The position numbers and the translations under genes are program-made. Under the pieces are notes generated by a model, which had not been told where the DNA came from, made no database searches, and was given only the letters and a program-made list of their open reading frames with translations. From Streptomyces ficellus (GTDB lineage Bacteria; Actinomycetota; Actinomycetes; Streptomycetales; Streptomycetaceae), in contig NZ_JAUEPL010000008.1 in assembly GCF_030406405.1 (NCBI RefSeq), positions 62,001-126,000 of the forward strand: a stretch of DNA of 64,000 nucleotides. The letters are read 5' to 3'. Within the stretch, counting starts at the first letter, position 1, and every line of letters begins with the position of its first letter. This document shows, piece after piece, positions 7,574 through 15,839 of the stretch.

Positions 7574-8839
7574 CTACCCAGCACGGCCCAGTCGTTGGGG
7601 CGCCAAGTAGGCCCAGTTCCACACGAGTTCCAACGGACCCCGGCTGAACCTGCGCATCCACAGCGTCGACAGCACCAGGAACGAGCTGACGATCGCGGCC
7701 CAGGCGAGCACCGGCCACCACGGCCGTGCCCAGTCGAGTTCGGTGGCGAGCCCCAGCCCCCAGCCGTAACAGAGTGCGGCCGCCACCAGGTTCTGGAACA
7801 CGTAGCAGGACAGGGCGCTGCGGCCCACCGCCGTCACGCCGCGCCGCAGTACACCGTGCTCACCGGTCATCCGGTGCACCAGCGTGGTGACCAGCCCCAG
7901 CAGGCCGAGGGCGACCAGCGGCGGCAGCAGGTACCGGTCCACCACGAACCAGTGCGGCCCGCCGAACGCGGTCAGCAGGTTCAGCGGAGCGCCGACGCCG
8001 AGCCCAACCACCATCAGCCGGCGGCGGACGCGGGCCCCGCGCTCGCTCCGCTCGAACGCCCCGGCCCGCAGCAGCCGGGAGCCGAGCAGGAAGAGCACCA
8101 CTCCCATCGGGATCACGAAGAATGCCTCCAGGCGGTACAGCAGGAACCGGTCCAGCCGCAGCGCGATCTGCTCCCCGTAACCCCCCACCGCGTAAATGTC
8201 GGCCTTGCCCATCGTGCCGACGGAGCCCGACCCGGTGCCGGTGGCGATCACCGCGTAACTGAGGGCGGCGACCAGCAGCAGGTGGAGGGCGCCCATGGCG
8301 ATTACCCAGGCGCACACACAGCGCTCGCTCCGCCCCACCAGGTAGACGACGATCAGCGAGGTGAACGCGTACCCGATGAGCGCGTCGAACTCGAAGACCA
8401 GGACGAAGTGCAGCGCGCCCTCGGCGAACAGCAGCGCCGCGCGCCACAGGTACCAGCCGGGCCACGGCCTCCCGCGCCGCTTGGCCGACTGATACTGGAG
8501 TTCCAGCCCGACGCCGAACAGGACGGTGAGCAGCGCCAGGAACTTCCCGTTCGACAGGTACCGCAGCGCGACCTCCACCGCGCCGCCCGCCGAGTCCGCC
8601 CCCGGCATCCGGAAGAAGAGACTGGGCGGTCCCAGCGGATGGGTGAACAACCAGATGTTCGTCCCGAGAGTGCCGATGATCGCCACACCGCGCAAGATGT
8701 CCAGAACCTCAATACGACGGCCGGCGGCCCCGGCGCCCGTCGCGCTCCCCGCAGCCCCTCCCGTCCGGCGACCTGGCTCCGGTACCTGTAACTGTGCCGG
8801 GGCCGCGGTCTCGGCCCCACTCCCTGGTTGCTGTTTCAT
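7574..8839 (-). CDS. DUF418-domain integral membrane protein (YeiB-like)
   Basis: A 421-aa polytopic membrane protein. After a low-complexity N-terminus of about 45 residues comes RRIEVLDILRGVAIIGTLG, the family hallmark. About ten helices follow, with the C-terminal DUF418 region ending WMRRFSRGPLELVW. Family function is unclear; members are sometimes near export or stress genes. The start is set at ATG 8839 (MKQQPG), since the open frame further upstream has no family similarity. A TTA leucine codon lies at 8789-8791 (residue 17), a position typical of bldA-dependent genes. The gene is convergent with the acylase gene. If the true start were after residue 17, the TTA would be noncoding. Confidence 0.75.
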   Translation of the reverse strand: MKQQPGSGAETAAPAQLQVPEPGRRTGGAAGSATGAGAAGRRIEVLDILRGVAIIGTLGTNIWLFTHPLGPPSLFFRMPGADSAGGAVEVALRYLSNGKFLALLTVLFGVGLELQYQSAKRRGRPWPGWYLWRAALLFAEGALHFVLVFEFDALIGYAFTSLIVVYLVGRSERCVCAWVIAMGALHLLLVAALSYAVIATGTGSGSVGTMGKADIYAVGGYGEQIALRLDRFLLYRLEAFFVIPMGVVLFLLGSRLLRAGAFERSERGARVRRRLMVVGLGVGAPLNLLTAFGGPHWFVVDRYLLPPLVALGLLGLVTTLVHRMTGEHGVLRRGVTAVGRSALSCYVFQNLVAAALCYGWGLGLATELDWARPWWPVLAWAAIVSSFLVLSTLWMRRFSRGPLELVWNWAYLAPQRLGRAG

Positions 8840-9006
8840 CACCCCAGCCTCGCGGCGCGCGCGGCCCCCTGTCTTCGGCGCTTGGTAGGAGCGGACCTCA
8901 ACACTTCGAAGGGGCGCACGGAGCACTCTCCCACCTTCGATGGAGATACCTTCGGAGCAGTCGATTCCGCGCCAACTCCGTTGACCAGATGTGATTTTAT
9001 GAATTC

Positions 9007-10281
9007 ATGGTGGGTCTTGGATTCCTGCGGGGCCGGAGCTTTCCCCCCGACCGGAGGGACGTCCTGCCGGCCGTGGGACTGTTCGCGCTGGGCACGTTCC
9101 TCTACGTCGCCGGGTGGTATCCCTTCTTCAGGGACGTGCACACGCTCGCCCTGTGGAACCTGCCGATTGCCTGGCGGCTGATCCCGCTCTTCTGCGCGTG
9201 TCTCGCCGTGCTGGTCCGCAGGCACCTGCCGCTCCCCGCCCTGGGCGCGGGCCTGCTCTGCTGCGTGGTCGACGTGCTGATGGGATTCAGCATCTCGATG
9301 CTGCTCGTGGTCTCCGAACTGCTCTACAGCGCCACCCTGCACGCCTCCCGGCGCGCGAGCCGCACCCTCATCCGTACGGTCATCGCTCTGGTCGTGCTGA
9401 TCACCACAGGGCTGCTCTGGTCTGTGCACGACTGGCAAGTGGTCGTACTGCTCATCCTGTTGATGCTGACGATCGTCTTTGTGCCGGTCTGGTGGGCGAT
9501 GACGGTACGTCAGGAACGCGAGGTGGCGGAGGCGGAGCGCACCCGCGCGAAGCAACAGGCCAGGATCGCCGAACTCGACCGCCGCACCGCGGTGTCGGAG
9601 GAGCGGGCGCGGATGGCCAGGGACCTGCACGACGTGATCGCCGGGCATCTGTCCGCGATCGCCATCCAGTCGGACGCGGTGGGATCGATGGCGAGCGACG
9701 GCCCGGCCGTGAGCACGGTGCTGCGTTCCATACGGAAGAACAGCGTCGAGGCCCTCACCGAGATGCGCGCGATGATCGAGCTGCTGCGCGGCCAGAACGC
9801 GGACGAGCAGCAGCTGCCCCAGGACTCCCCGGCCCGCCTGGCCGAACTGCACGTCCTTCTCGACTCCGCCCGCGCCACCGGCCTGGAAGTAACCCTGACC
9901 CCCACCCCAACCACCACCCCCACCACCCCCACCACCCCCACCGACCCTCCCGTAGACCTGCCCCCCGGCATCCCCGCGTCGGTGGACCTCGCCGCTTACC
10001 GGATCGTGCAGGAGGCGCTGACCAACGCGGCCAAGCACGCCGCCGGGTCCCGCGCCTGGGTCGCGGTGCGCGCCGAGGACGGCGACCTGCACGTGGAGGT
10101 GACCAGCAAGTTGGCAGGCACCAGGAATCCCGTACTCCCCGGAACGGGCACCGGCCTGCTCAACATGCGCGAACGGGCGGCGGCGATCGGCGGAACGGTC
10201 TCGGCAGAACCCGACGGCGGCTGCTGGCGGGTACACGCGAAGCTCCCCCTGGGGCCAGAGAAGGAACACAAGCACTCATGA
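9007..10281 (+). CDS. NarL-family sensor histidine kinase
   Basis: A 424-aa kinase. Five to six hydrophobic segments fill residues 18-165, followed by a coiled-coil stretch and a HisKA_3 dimerisation box ERARMARDLHDV with the phospho-acceptor His at residue 208. The HATPase region starts around AYRIVQEALTNAAKHA and ends with a GTGTGLLNM G-box. Between box and ATPase domain is a Thr/Pro repeat linker (about 297-318) encoded by a C-rich microsatellite. Its stop overlaps the response regulator start (ATGA), so the two form a translationally coupled two-component system. There is no obvious extracellular sensor domain, so the membrane helices may sense the signal directly. The target genes may be the neighbouring transporter remnants or lie elsewhere. 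Confidence 0.9.
   Translation: MVGLGFLRGRSFPPDRRDVLPAVGLFALGTFLYVAGWYPFFRDVHTLALWNLPIAWRLIPLFCACLAVLVRRHLPLPALGAGLLCCVVDVLMGFSISMLLVVSELLYSATLHASRRASRTLIRTVIALVVLITTGLLWSVHDWQVVVLLILLMLTIVFVPVWWAMTVRQEREVAEAERTRAKQQARIAELDRRTAVSEERARMARDLHDVIAGHLSAIAIQSDAVGSMASDGPAVSTVLRSIRKNSVEALTEMRAMIELLRGQNADEQQLPQDSPARLAELHVLLDSARATGLEVTLTPTPTTTPTTPTTPTDPPVDLPPGIPASVDLAAYRIVQEALTNAAKHAAGSRAWVAVRAEDGDLHVEVTSKLAGTRNPVLPGTGTGLLNMRERAAAIGGTVSAEPDGGCWRVHAKLPLGPEKEHKHS
9898..9955 (+). repeat. C-rich microsatellite coding a Thr/Pro linker in the kinase
   Basis: Short runs of CCCCACC/ACCACCC follow each other inside the histidine kinase gene and encode alternating Thr and Pro. The opposite strand has many G-runs. 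Slippage here would keep the frame only in 3-base steps. Confidence 0.6.
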
Positions 10282-10928
10282 GCATCAAGGTCCTGGTGGC
10301 CGACGACCACGCCGCGGTCCGGGCAGGTCTGGTCCTCGTACTGGAACGGGCAGGCGGCATCGAGGTGGTCGGCCAGGCCGTCGACGGCACGACCGCGATA
10401 AGCATGGCCCGCCAACTCCGTCCCGACGTGGTTCTGATGGACGTCCGGATGCCGGGCGGGGGCGGCATCGCGGCCACCCGTGTCCTCGTCCAGGAGAACG
10501 TGTGCCAGGTCCTGGTACTGACCACCTTCGACCTCGACGAGTACGTCTACGCCGCCCTCCAGGCCGGCGCCGCCGGATTCCTCATCAAGTCGATCGAGGC
10601 CCTGCGCCTGGTCGAGGCGATCCACCTGGTCGCCCAGGGCGACGGCGTACTGGCCCCCCAGGTCACCCGCCGCGTGATGGCCCACTTCGCCGGCACGAGC
10701 AACGCGGTCCAGCCCAACCCCGAAGGCCTCGGCCAGCTCACCGACCGCGAGCGCGACGTCCTCGACTGCCTCGGCGAAGGCCTCTCCAACCAGCAGATCG
10801 CCCACCGCCTCTACATCACCGAGGCCACCGTGAAGTCCCACGTCTCCCACATCCTGGCCAAACTCGGCCTCCGCTCCCGAGTCCAGGCCGCCATCCTGGT
10901 CCAGGAACACGGCCGCACCGACCGCTGA
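10278..10928 (+). CDS. NarL/LuxR-family response regulator
   Basis: A 216-aa regulator partnered with the upstream kinase through an ATGA overlap. The receiver domain (1-120) has acidic pocket D9/D10, phosphorylation site D55 in VVLMDVRMPG and conserved K103. The output domain is a LuxR-type helix-turn-helix (about 150-210) with LTDRERDVLDCLGEGLSNQQ and ATVKSHVSHIL. It should bind DNA as a dimer when phosphorylated. The next gene on the strand is a degraded terpene cyclase, so any former local target may be lost. Confidence 0.93.
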   Translation: MSIKVLVADDHAAVRAGLVLVLERAGGIEVVGQAVDGTTAISMARQLRPDVVLMDVRMPGGGGIAATRVLVQENVCQVLVLTTFDLDEYVYAALQAGAAGFLIKSIEALRLVEAIHLVAQGDGVLAPQVTRRVMAHFAGTSNAVQPNPEGLGQLTDRERDVLDCLGEGLSNQQIAHRLYITEATVKSHVSHILAKLGLRSRVQAAILVQEHGRTDR

Positions 10929-11018
10929 CCACCGCCCCCCAAGACCCGCAAATCGAACTTGCGCCCATAACGGAGAGGCGCAGCACGGCCGGGGCCCGCT
11001 CTGCGGAAGTCTTCTCCT

Positions 11019-11275
11019 GCACGCCGACCAGCAGCCGCAGAGCCCCCAGGAATGGGAGCAGTGGCTGCGGGCGATCCGGACGGCGGTACGCGCGAGCGCT
11101 GCGACGCAAAGCCAACGGCATGTTCATGTACGACCTCGTCGAAGTCGCCTGCCGCACAGAAATCCCCGAGGCCCTGGCCGCCACCAGCGCCTAACAGGAC
11201 CTTTGCGCGGCCTCCAGCGATATCACCGCCTGGTGCAACGACCTGTTCTCCCTGCGCCGGGAGACACCCAACAGT
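11019..11275 (+). pseudogene. Terpene cyclase remnant (class I)
   Basis: About 250 bases carry pieces of a bacterial sesquiterpene-type cyclase. One frame reads SPQEWEQWLRAIR. A second reads MFMYDLVEVACRTEIPEALA, then a TAA stop at 11192-11194 where a TAC Tyr codon would fit, then QDLCAASSDITAWCNDLFSLRRE. The last part contains a full NDxxSxxxE metal-binding motif (11237-11263). Frame changes, the in-frame stop and the lack of any N-terminal half or DDxxD show it is dead. It ends abruptly at the start of the ABC permease frame, suggesting a deletion that fused two genes. Confidence 0.75.
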
Positions 11276-12815
11276 GAGCGTCGCCCTCGGCTACGTGGCG
11301 GTGCCCAGTCCGGACGCCAAGTGGATGATCATGCAGGTCGGCGATCACCGCGGCATCTACAACAGCGCGTACGTCGGCATGGTGACGGCGCTGGCCAGCG
11401 GACTCTGGATCACCCTGGGCGGCTTCTATGTCGTGCGCAACTCCATCGAGCGCGACCGCAGTACACGGGTGGGACAGTTGCTCGCCGCCACACCGCTGCG
11501 CAGCACGGCGTACATGGCCGGCAAGTTCATCAGCAACCTGATGCTGCTGACCTCGATGCTCGGGACTCTCGCTCTGACCGCGTTCGTCATGCAACTGGCG
11601 CGCGGCGAGTCCAGCCAGGTGGACCTGATCGCCCTCTGGCAGCCCTTCCTGCTGATCGCGTTGCCCCTCGTGGCCATGACGGCGGCGGTCGCCCTGCTCT
11701 TCGAAAGCCTTCCCCTGCTGCGCACGGGTCTGGGCAACGTGGTGTGGTTCTGCGTCTGGCTGGTCATCGCCACGGCCGGGCAGGGACCCGGTCTGCCACT
11801 GGACGGCATCGGCGTCAACAGCGTCGTCAAGGCGATGCACGCCGACATGGTCTCGCAGGGAGTGGACGCCACCGGGGAGTTCAGCCTTGGCCTGACCTAT
11901 CTCGACAAGCCGCTCGGGCTGTTCACCTGGGACGGCTTCACCCCGACCGCGAGCTATGTCCTCGGCCGCCTGGCCACCGTCCTGATCGCGCTGGTCATCG
12001 CCCTGCTGCCGGCCCTGTGGTTCGGCCGCTTCGATCCCGCGCGTGTCATGCAGGGCCAGGGACTGCTTCCGGGTGCGCCGCGCGCCACCACGGAGGGCGA
12101 CTCCACGAGCGTGATCCAGCCGGTCGTCATCGACGCGACGACGCACCGGGGCGACCCCGGCCGGCCGAACGTCGCCGCCGTGCTGCGCACCCCTCCCGAG
12201 CCGGGCTCCGTCGGGCTGCGCATGTGGGTCGGCGAGGTCAGGGTGCTGCTCCAGGGCGTGCGCTGGTGGTGGTGGCTGGGTGCCGCGACGATCCTGGTGG
12301 CCGGGCTCTCCGCACCGCTCGACGGTGTCATCCGGGTCATGCTGCCGCTGGCCTGGATCTGGCCGGTGCTGATCTGGTCCCGCCTCGGCACCCAGCGCCA
12401 CGAGCACGGCGTCGAAGGCATGCTGGGCGCCTACCCCTCCGTACGCCGCAGGATCGTCGCCGAGTGGGCCGCGGGCCTCGCGCTCACCGCCGTGGTCGGT
12501 GCCGGTCCCCTCGTACGCATGGTGCTGGCAGCGGAATGGATGGGTGTGGCCGCCTGGATCGGCGGCGCGCTGTTCATCCCCTCCCTGGCGCTGACCCTGG
12601 GCACGCTCAGCCGCACGCACCGGCTCTTCCAGGCGGTGTACCTCCCGCTCTGGTACACGGTCGCCAACGGCCTGCCCGTCTTCGACTACATGGGCGCGCT
12701 GCGTGCGGGCAGCGACATGGCCGACGTACAGCCCGTGATGACGGTCCTGGTTTCGATGGCCCTGCTCACCGTGGTCTTGATGACGAGTGTGCTGCGCCGT
12801 TTCAGCCGCGACTGA
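11274..12815 (+). CDS. ABC-2-type permease-like membrane protein, 5'-truncated
   Basis: A 513-aa open frame from a GTG at 11274 with about 12 hydrophobic segments. It begins inside what should be the first membrane helix: VALGYVAVPSPDAKW, followed by GDHRGIYNSAYVG. Relatives of this permease family have about 35-40 more residues before this point. Conserved parts include the cytoplasmic segment VVRNSIERDRSTRVGQLLAATPL. No ATPase partner gene is adjacent. The missing N-terminus, the absent partner and the abutting terpene cyclase scrap suggest a non-functional or partly functional leftover. It would normally export a lipid, peptide or drug with a separate ATPase. Confidence 0.6.
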   Translation: MSVALGYVAVPSPDAKWMIMQVGDHRGIYNSAYVGMVTALASGLWITLGGFYVVRNSIERDRSTRVGQLLAATPLRSTAYMAGKFISNLMLLTSMLGTLALTAFVMQLARGESSQVDLIALWQPFLLIALPLVAMTAAVALLFESLPLLRTGLGNVVWFCVWLVIATAGQGPGLPLDGIGVNSVVKAMHADMVSQGVDATGEFSLGLTYLDKPLGLFTWDGFTPTASYVLGRLATVLIALVIALLPALWFGRFDPARVMQGQGLLPGAPRATTEGDSTSVIQPVVIDATTHRGDPGRPNVAAVLRTPPEPGSVGLRMWVGEVRVLLQGVRWWWWLGAATILVAGLSAPLDGVIRVMLPLAWIWPVLIWSRLGTQRHEHGVEGMLGAYPSVRRRIVAEWAAGLALTAVVGAGPLVRMVLAAEWMGVAAWIGGALFIPSLALTLGTLSRTHRLFQAVYLPLWYTVANGLPVFDYMGALRAGSDMADVQPVMTVLVSMALLTVVLMTSVLRRFSRD

Positions 12816-12840
12816 AGGCCGTGAGGGAGGACCGAACGCG

Positions 12841-13041
12841 ATGACCGACGAGCAGCAGGAGCAGACGGCCACCGCTGGGCCGGCCGAGCGCCGGATCGCG
12901 GAACTGGAGAACGAACTGGCGGAGCTCTACTCCGCCAACCGGTTCCTGGTGTCCGTGGCGACGTACTTCGCCAGGAGCGACGCGCGGGGCTCCGGGTACG
13001 ACGGCGGGGGAATGGCGTCCCGGTCGCCCCGGGGGCGCTGA
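12841..13041 (+). CDS. Small coiled-coil protein, possibly an IS3 OrfA relic
   Basis: A 66-aa frame starting at ATG 12841, with GGGAGG about a dozen bases upstream. The middle, RIAELENELAELYSANRFL followed by VSVATYFARSD, is a strong coiled coil. It resembles the C-terminal leucine-zipper part of IS3-family OrfA proteins (pattern A-N-x-x-L-x-x-A-x-x-F-F-A). No helix-turn-helix, OrfB or terminal repeats are visible. It could be a transposase remnant or an unrelated small protein. I cannot decide from sequence alone. Confidence 0.4.
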   Translation: MTDEQQEQTATAGPAERRIAELENELAELYSANRFLVSVATYFARSDARGSGYDGGGMASRSPRGR

Positions 13042-13127
13042 CACGCCTGTCGCGCGACGCCGGACACCGGGTGGAACGGGGGTGATCCATACAGCGCATC
13101 ACTACAGCTCAGTCAGGAGTGGAACAC

Positions 13128-14437
13128 ATGCGACCGTCGCATCGGTGGTGGGGAATCCATGGACTCCTTCTGATGGCACTCGCGGCCATGACCGCGGCGT
13201 GCGTGCCCTTCGGCGCCTCGTCGGAAACCAGGACCACATCGTCCTCCCGCGCCGCCGCCCCGTGGACGGCTTCGTGGGGAGCGGCCGTACAACCGGCACA
13301 CGCGGACCCCTCCGAGCCCGAGGGCAACTGGTCCGAGTCGGGCTTCGGTGAGGAGACCCTGCGGCAGGTCGTCCGGCTCAGCGTCGGCGGACCGAAACTG
13401 CGAGTCCGCCTCTCCAACGCCTACGGCACCCGGCCCCTGAAGATCGCCGGTGCGACCGTCGCCAGGTCGGACGGCGGGGCCAAGGCGAGGCCCGGCACCC
13501 TGCTCCCCCTCACGTTCGGCGGCTCGCCCGCCACCACCGTCCCCGTCGGCAAGGACATCACCACCGACGAGGTCCCCCTGCCCACGACCCACCGGGAGGA
13601 GCTGGTGGTGAGCCTGCGCTTCGCCGCCCCCACCGGGCGGGCCACGGTGCACCGCTTCACCACGGCGACGTCCTACCGCGCACCGGGCGACCACCTGTGG
13701 AGCACCGCCTCGGAATCCTTCGACAGGTCCGCCACCCCGCCTGGTACTACCTGACCGCCGTGGACGTCTCCGCCGAGCCGCCCGCCGGAGGGGCGCCGTC
13801 GGCCCTCATGGTCTTCGGCGACTCGCTCTTCGACGGCGTGGGCACCCGCCCCGGGACCGACGGCCGGTTCTCCGACAAGCTCGTGGAGCGCCTTGTCGCC
13901 TCCCACAGCCCGCGCGGCATGGTCAACGCGAGCCTCGCCGGCAACAGTCTGCTGCACGACTCGCCCTGCTACGGCCCCAAGGGCACCTCTCGCTTCGAGA
14001 AGGAACTGCGCTCCCGTACCGGCGTCAGCACCGTCTTCATCCACCTCGGCGGCAACGACATCGCCACCGCGGCGGTGGGCGACATGTGCATGGCCAACCA
14101 CAGGCCCGTGACGGCCCAAGAGCTCATCGCCGGTCACCGCCGGCTCATCCGGCTCGCCCACGAGTACGGCGTCAAGGCCATCGGCGTCACGGTGCTGCCC
14201 CTGATGGGCGCGGTGTTCCCCTTCACCGACGACCGTGGCGAGCGGGTCCGCCAGAAGCTGAACCACTGGATCCGCACCAGCGGCGAGTACGACGCCGTGG
14301 TGGACGCCGACCGTACTCTGGCCGACCCGGGCACCCCTACCCGCTCCCGTCCCGGGTACGTCCCCGAGGACGGCCTCCACCCGAACGACGCGGGCTACCT
14401 GGCGATGTCGTCGCAGATCGACCTGAACATTCTCTGA
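13128..14437 (+). pseudogene. SGNH/GDSL hydrolase, frameshifted
   Basis: The first part (ATG 13128, AGGAG 8 bases upstream) encodes an N-terminal hydrophobic signal ending TAAC, possibly a lipoprotein, then the beta-rich N-terminal domain of secreted SGNH hydrolases (ASWGAAVQPAH). This frame stops at 13752-13754. The catalytic domain continues in another frame from about 13730 with WYYLTAVDV, block I VFGDSLFDGVGT, block III GGNDIA and block V DGLHPN. All catalytic residues are intact in the second frame. The switch fits a single lost base near the C-rich run at 13732-13738, either a true mutation or a sequencing error. Unbroken relatives are about 430 aa and hydrolyse esters outside the cell. 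Confidence 0.8.
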
Positions 14438-14464
14438 GGGCTCGGCCCACTTACCCCACAAACA

Positions 14465-14501
14465 GCCCCGGCCAGGGCAAATCCCCGTACCTGGCCGGGG
14501 C
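14465..14501 (+). terminator. Terminator after the SGNH hydrolase
   Basis: A perfect 12-bp stem, GCCCCGGCCAGG (14465-14476) and CCTGGCCGGGGC (14490-14501), with a 13-base loop, 27 bases after the stop codon. Confidence 0.75.
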
Positions 14502-14579
14502 GCTGTCCATCCTGGTGCCTTCGACCGCGCCGCTCCGATCTCGGCCGCCTCCGACCGGTCCTGGACCTCCGGCTCGTCG

Positions 14580-14760
14580 TACCCCTCCACCTCCACGTCC
14601 ATGTGGCATACGCCGACCATCACCTGGCCTGCCAGCAGCACCGCCAGCGCCGCCCGGTCCACCTTCCACGCCATCCGTGCCGTCGTCGCCAATGCCGACG
14701 GCACCGGCCGCGCCATCTGCCTCAGCGACAGCTGGGCTGTCTTTTCCTTGTGAGCCCCCC
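14580..14760 (-). pseudogene. Possible N-terminal scrap of an ABC exporter
   Basis: On the minus strand one frame reads LSLRQMARPVPSALATTARM, then AWKVDRAALAVLLAGQVMVGV. This pattern resembles the start of Streptomyces ABC exporter membrane domains. It soon runs into unrelated sequence (CHMDVEVEGYDEP). No start site, Walker motifs or continuation are found. The plus strand here has no convincing gene. The call rests on a short stretch and may be coincidence. Confidence 0.3.
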
Positions 14761-14794
14761 ACGACCACGTGAATTCAGGAGGCTCGACGGGTGT

Positions 14795-15293
14795 TGAGCG
14801 GGTGGTCGGTTTCGGAATCTGTTTCAAAATCTTGACGCAGCGGGATCGGGATGTGGCCCGGCGCTACGCCGTCCATGTGGTGCAGGGCGAATGGCCGAAG
14901 CTGAGTCGGCGCGAGCAACTGGCCGAGCCCGGCTGGACCCTGGTGCGGCAGTTTGCGGCGGTGGCCGCGGCCCCGCGGACGCGACCCCGTCCCAGGAAGG
15001 GGCGGCTCTCGATAAGCTCGGGCAGCTCAGCACGCTGGATGACGCCCGCCGGGGCCGTGCGGCGGTTTCCCAGGAGTCGCTGTCTCCGGTGCTGTGGGCC
15101 GGGCCGGTGGTGGGGGCGCTGCTCTCGGTTGGCCTTCGGTATCGGGCGCAGTCCGCTGATGATGGCCATGGGCATGGTCGTCCTGGCGATCTTCCTCGGG
15201 CTGCTCATCCACTACCTGGCCACGCCCTTCGGAGACGTGATGGGCGTCAGCCCCGACCCGTTCACGCGCTACTTCCCGGAGGCCGCCGCGTAG
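14795..15293 (+). pseudogene. DUF4239 (bestrophin-like) membrane protein remnant
   Basis: Three pieces in alternating frames fit one DUF4239 protein. The first (about 14850-14950) reads RRYAVHVVQGEWPKLSRRE. The second (about 14985-15130, another frame) reads ALDKLGQLSTLDDARRGR followed by LSPVLWAGPVVGALLSVG. The third (about 15135-15293, first frame again) reads MAMGMVVLAIFLGLLIHYL and PFGDVMGVSPDPF. The N-terminal helices are missing and at least two frameshifts are needed. The family has bestrophin-like membrane topology and unknown function. Confidence 0.65.
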
Positions 15294-15450
15294 CAGCGCA
15301 GCGGGAGGGCAACCGGGGCCTTGCTCCGGACGAGTGGTGTTCATCTGAAGATCTGCGAAGCGGTGGCGTCGCTCCGGGGAATCCCAAGATGCGTACACAT
15401 CATGAGAAAGGTATGTAGATCGCTCAACCCGAAAGCGAAAGCGAGGGGCC
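15294..15450. other. Short noncoding gap before DUF6344
   Basis: Nothing recognisable except an AGCGAGGGG ribosome-binding stretch just before the next ATG. It marks the border between decayed accessory DNA and the conserved core. Confidence 0.5.
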
Positions 15451-15801
15451 ATGGCCGCCGTCAAGGTCACGCAGTTCTGGACCGCAGTCTTCTCTCTTCT
15501 CTCCGCGGTCCTCGCCGCCCTGGGCCTGAAGCGCACCGCGACCGCCACGACGGCCGCGACCGCCGTACAGATCACCGCGACCGCCGTACAGGGGCAGGCC
15601 GTGCGCACCCGCCGACCCCACGCCCCTGCGGAGCCGGTGCACGCGGCGGCGGTACGGGAACGGTCCCTTCCGCCCACGATCAAGCAGCGCATCCGGGCCG
15701 AGGCCCATGGCGCGTCGCCCTCCGTGCGTCACGTCCCCGCCCTGGGATTCGCGACCACGGCCACGACGGACCTGGACCTGGACCTCGCCCTCACCGCCTG
15801 A
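15451..15801 (+). CDS. DUF6344-like small protein
   Basis: A 116-aa protein with an N-terminal hydrophobic segment (FWTAVFSLLSAVLAALGL, about 9-26) that looks like a signal or anchor. An Ala/Thr-rich part follows, then the conserved PPTIKQRIRAEAHGASPSVR around residues 74-92. That block is typical of a Streptomyces-specific family I associate with DUF6344; its function is unknown. A good ribosome-binding site (GAGGGG) precedes ATG 15451. It is convergent with the DUF5324 gene, with under 40 bases between them and no clear terminator. Confidence 0.7.
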   Translation: MAAVKVTQFWTAVFSLLSAVLAALGLKRTATATTAATAVQITATAVQGQAVRTRRPHAPAEPVHAAAVRERSLPPTIKQRIRAEAHGASPSVRHVPALGFATTATTDLDLDLALTA

Positions 15802-15839
15802 CGGCGACCCGGCACCCCCTGCTCAACCGGCCTACCGCC

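Noticed and set aside
12841..13041. Complete IS3 insertion sequence
   Set aside because: Only a possible coiled-coil part of OrfA; no OrfB, DDE motif or inverted ends.
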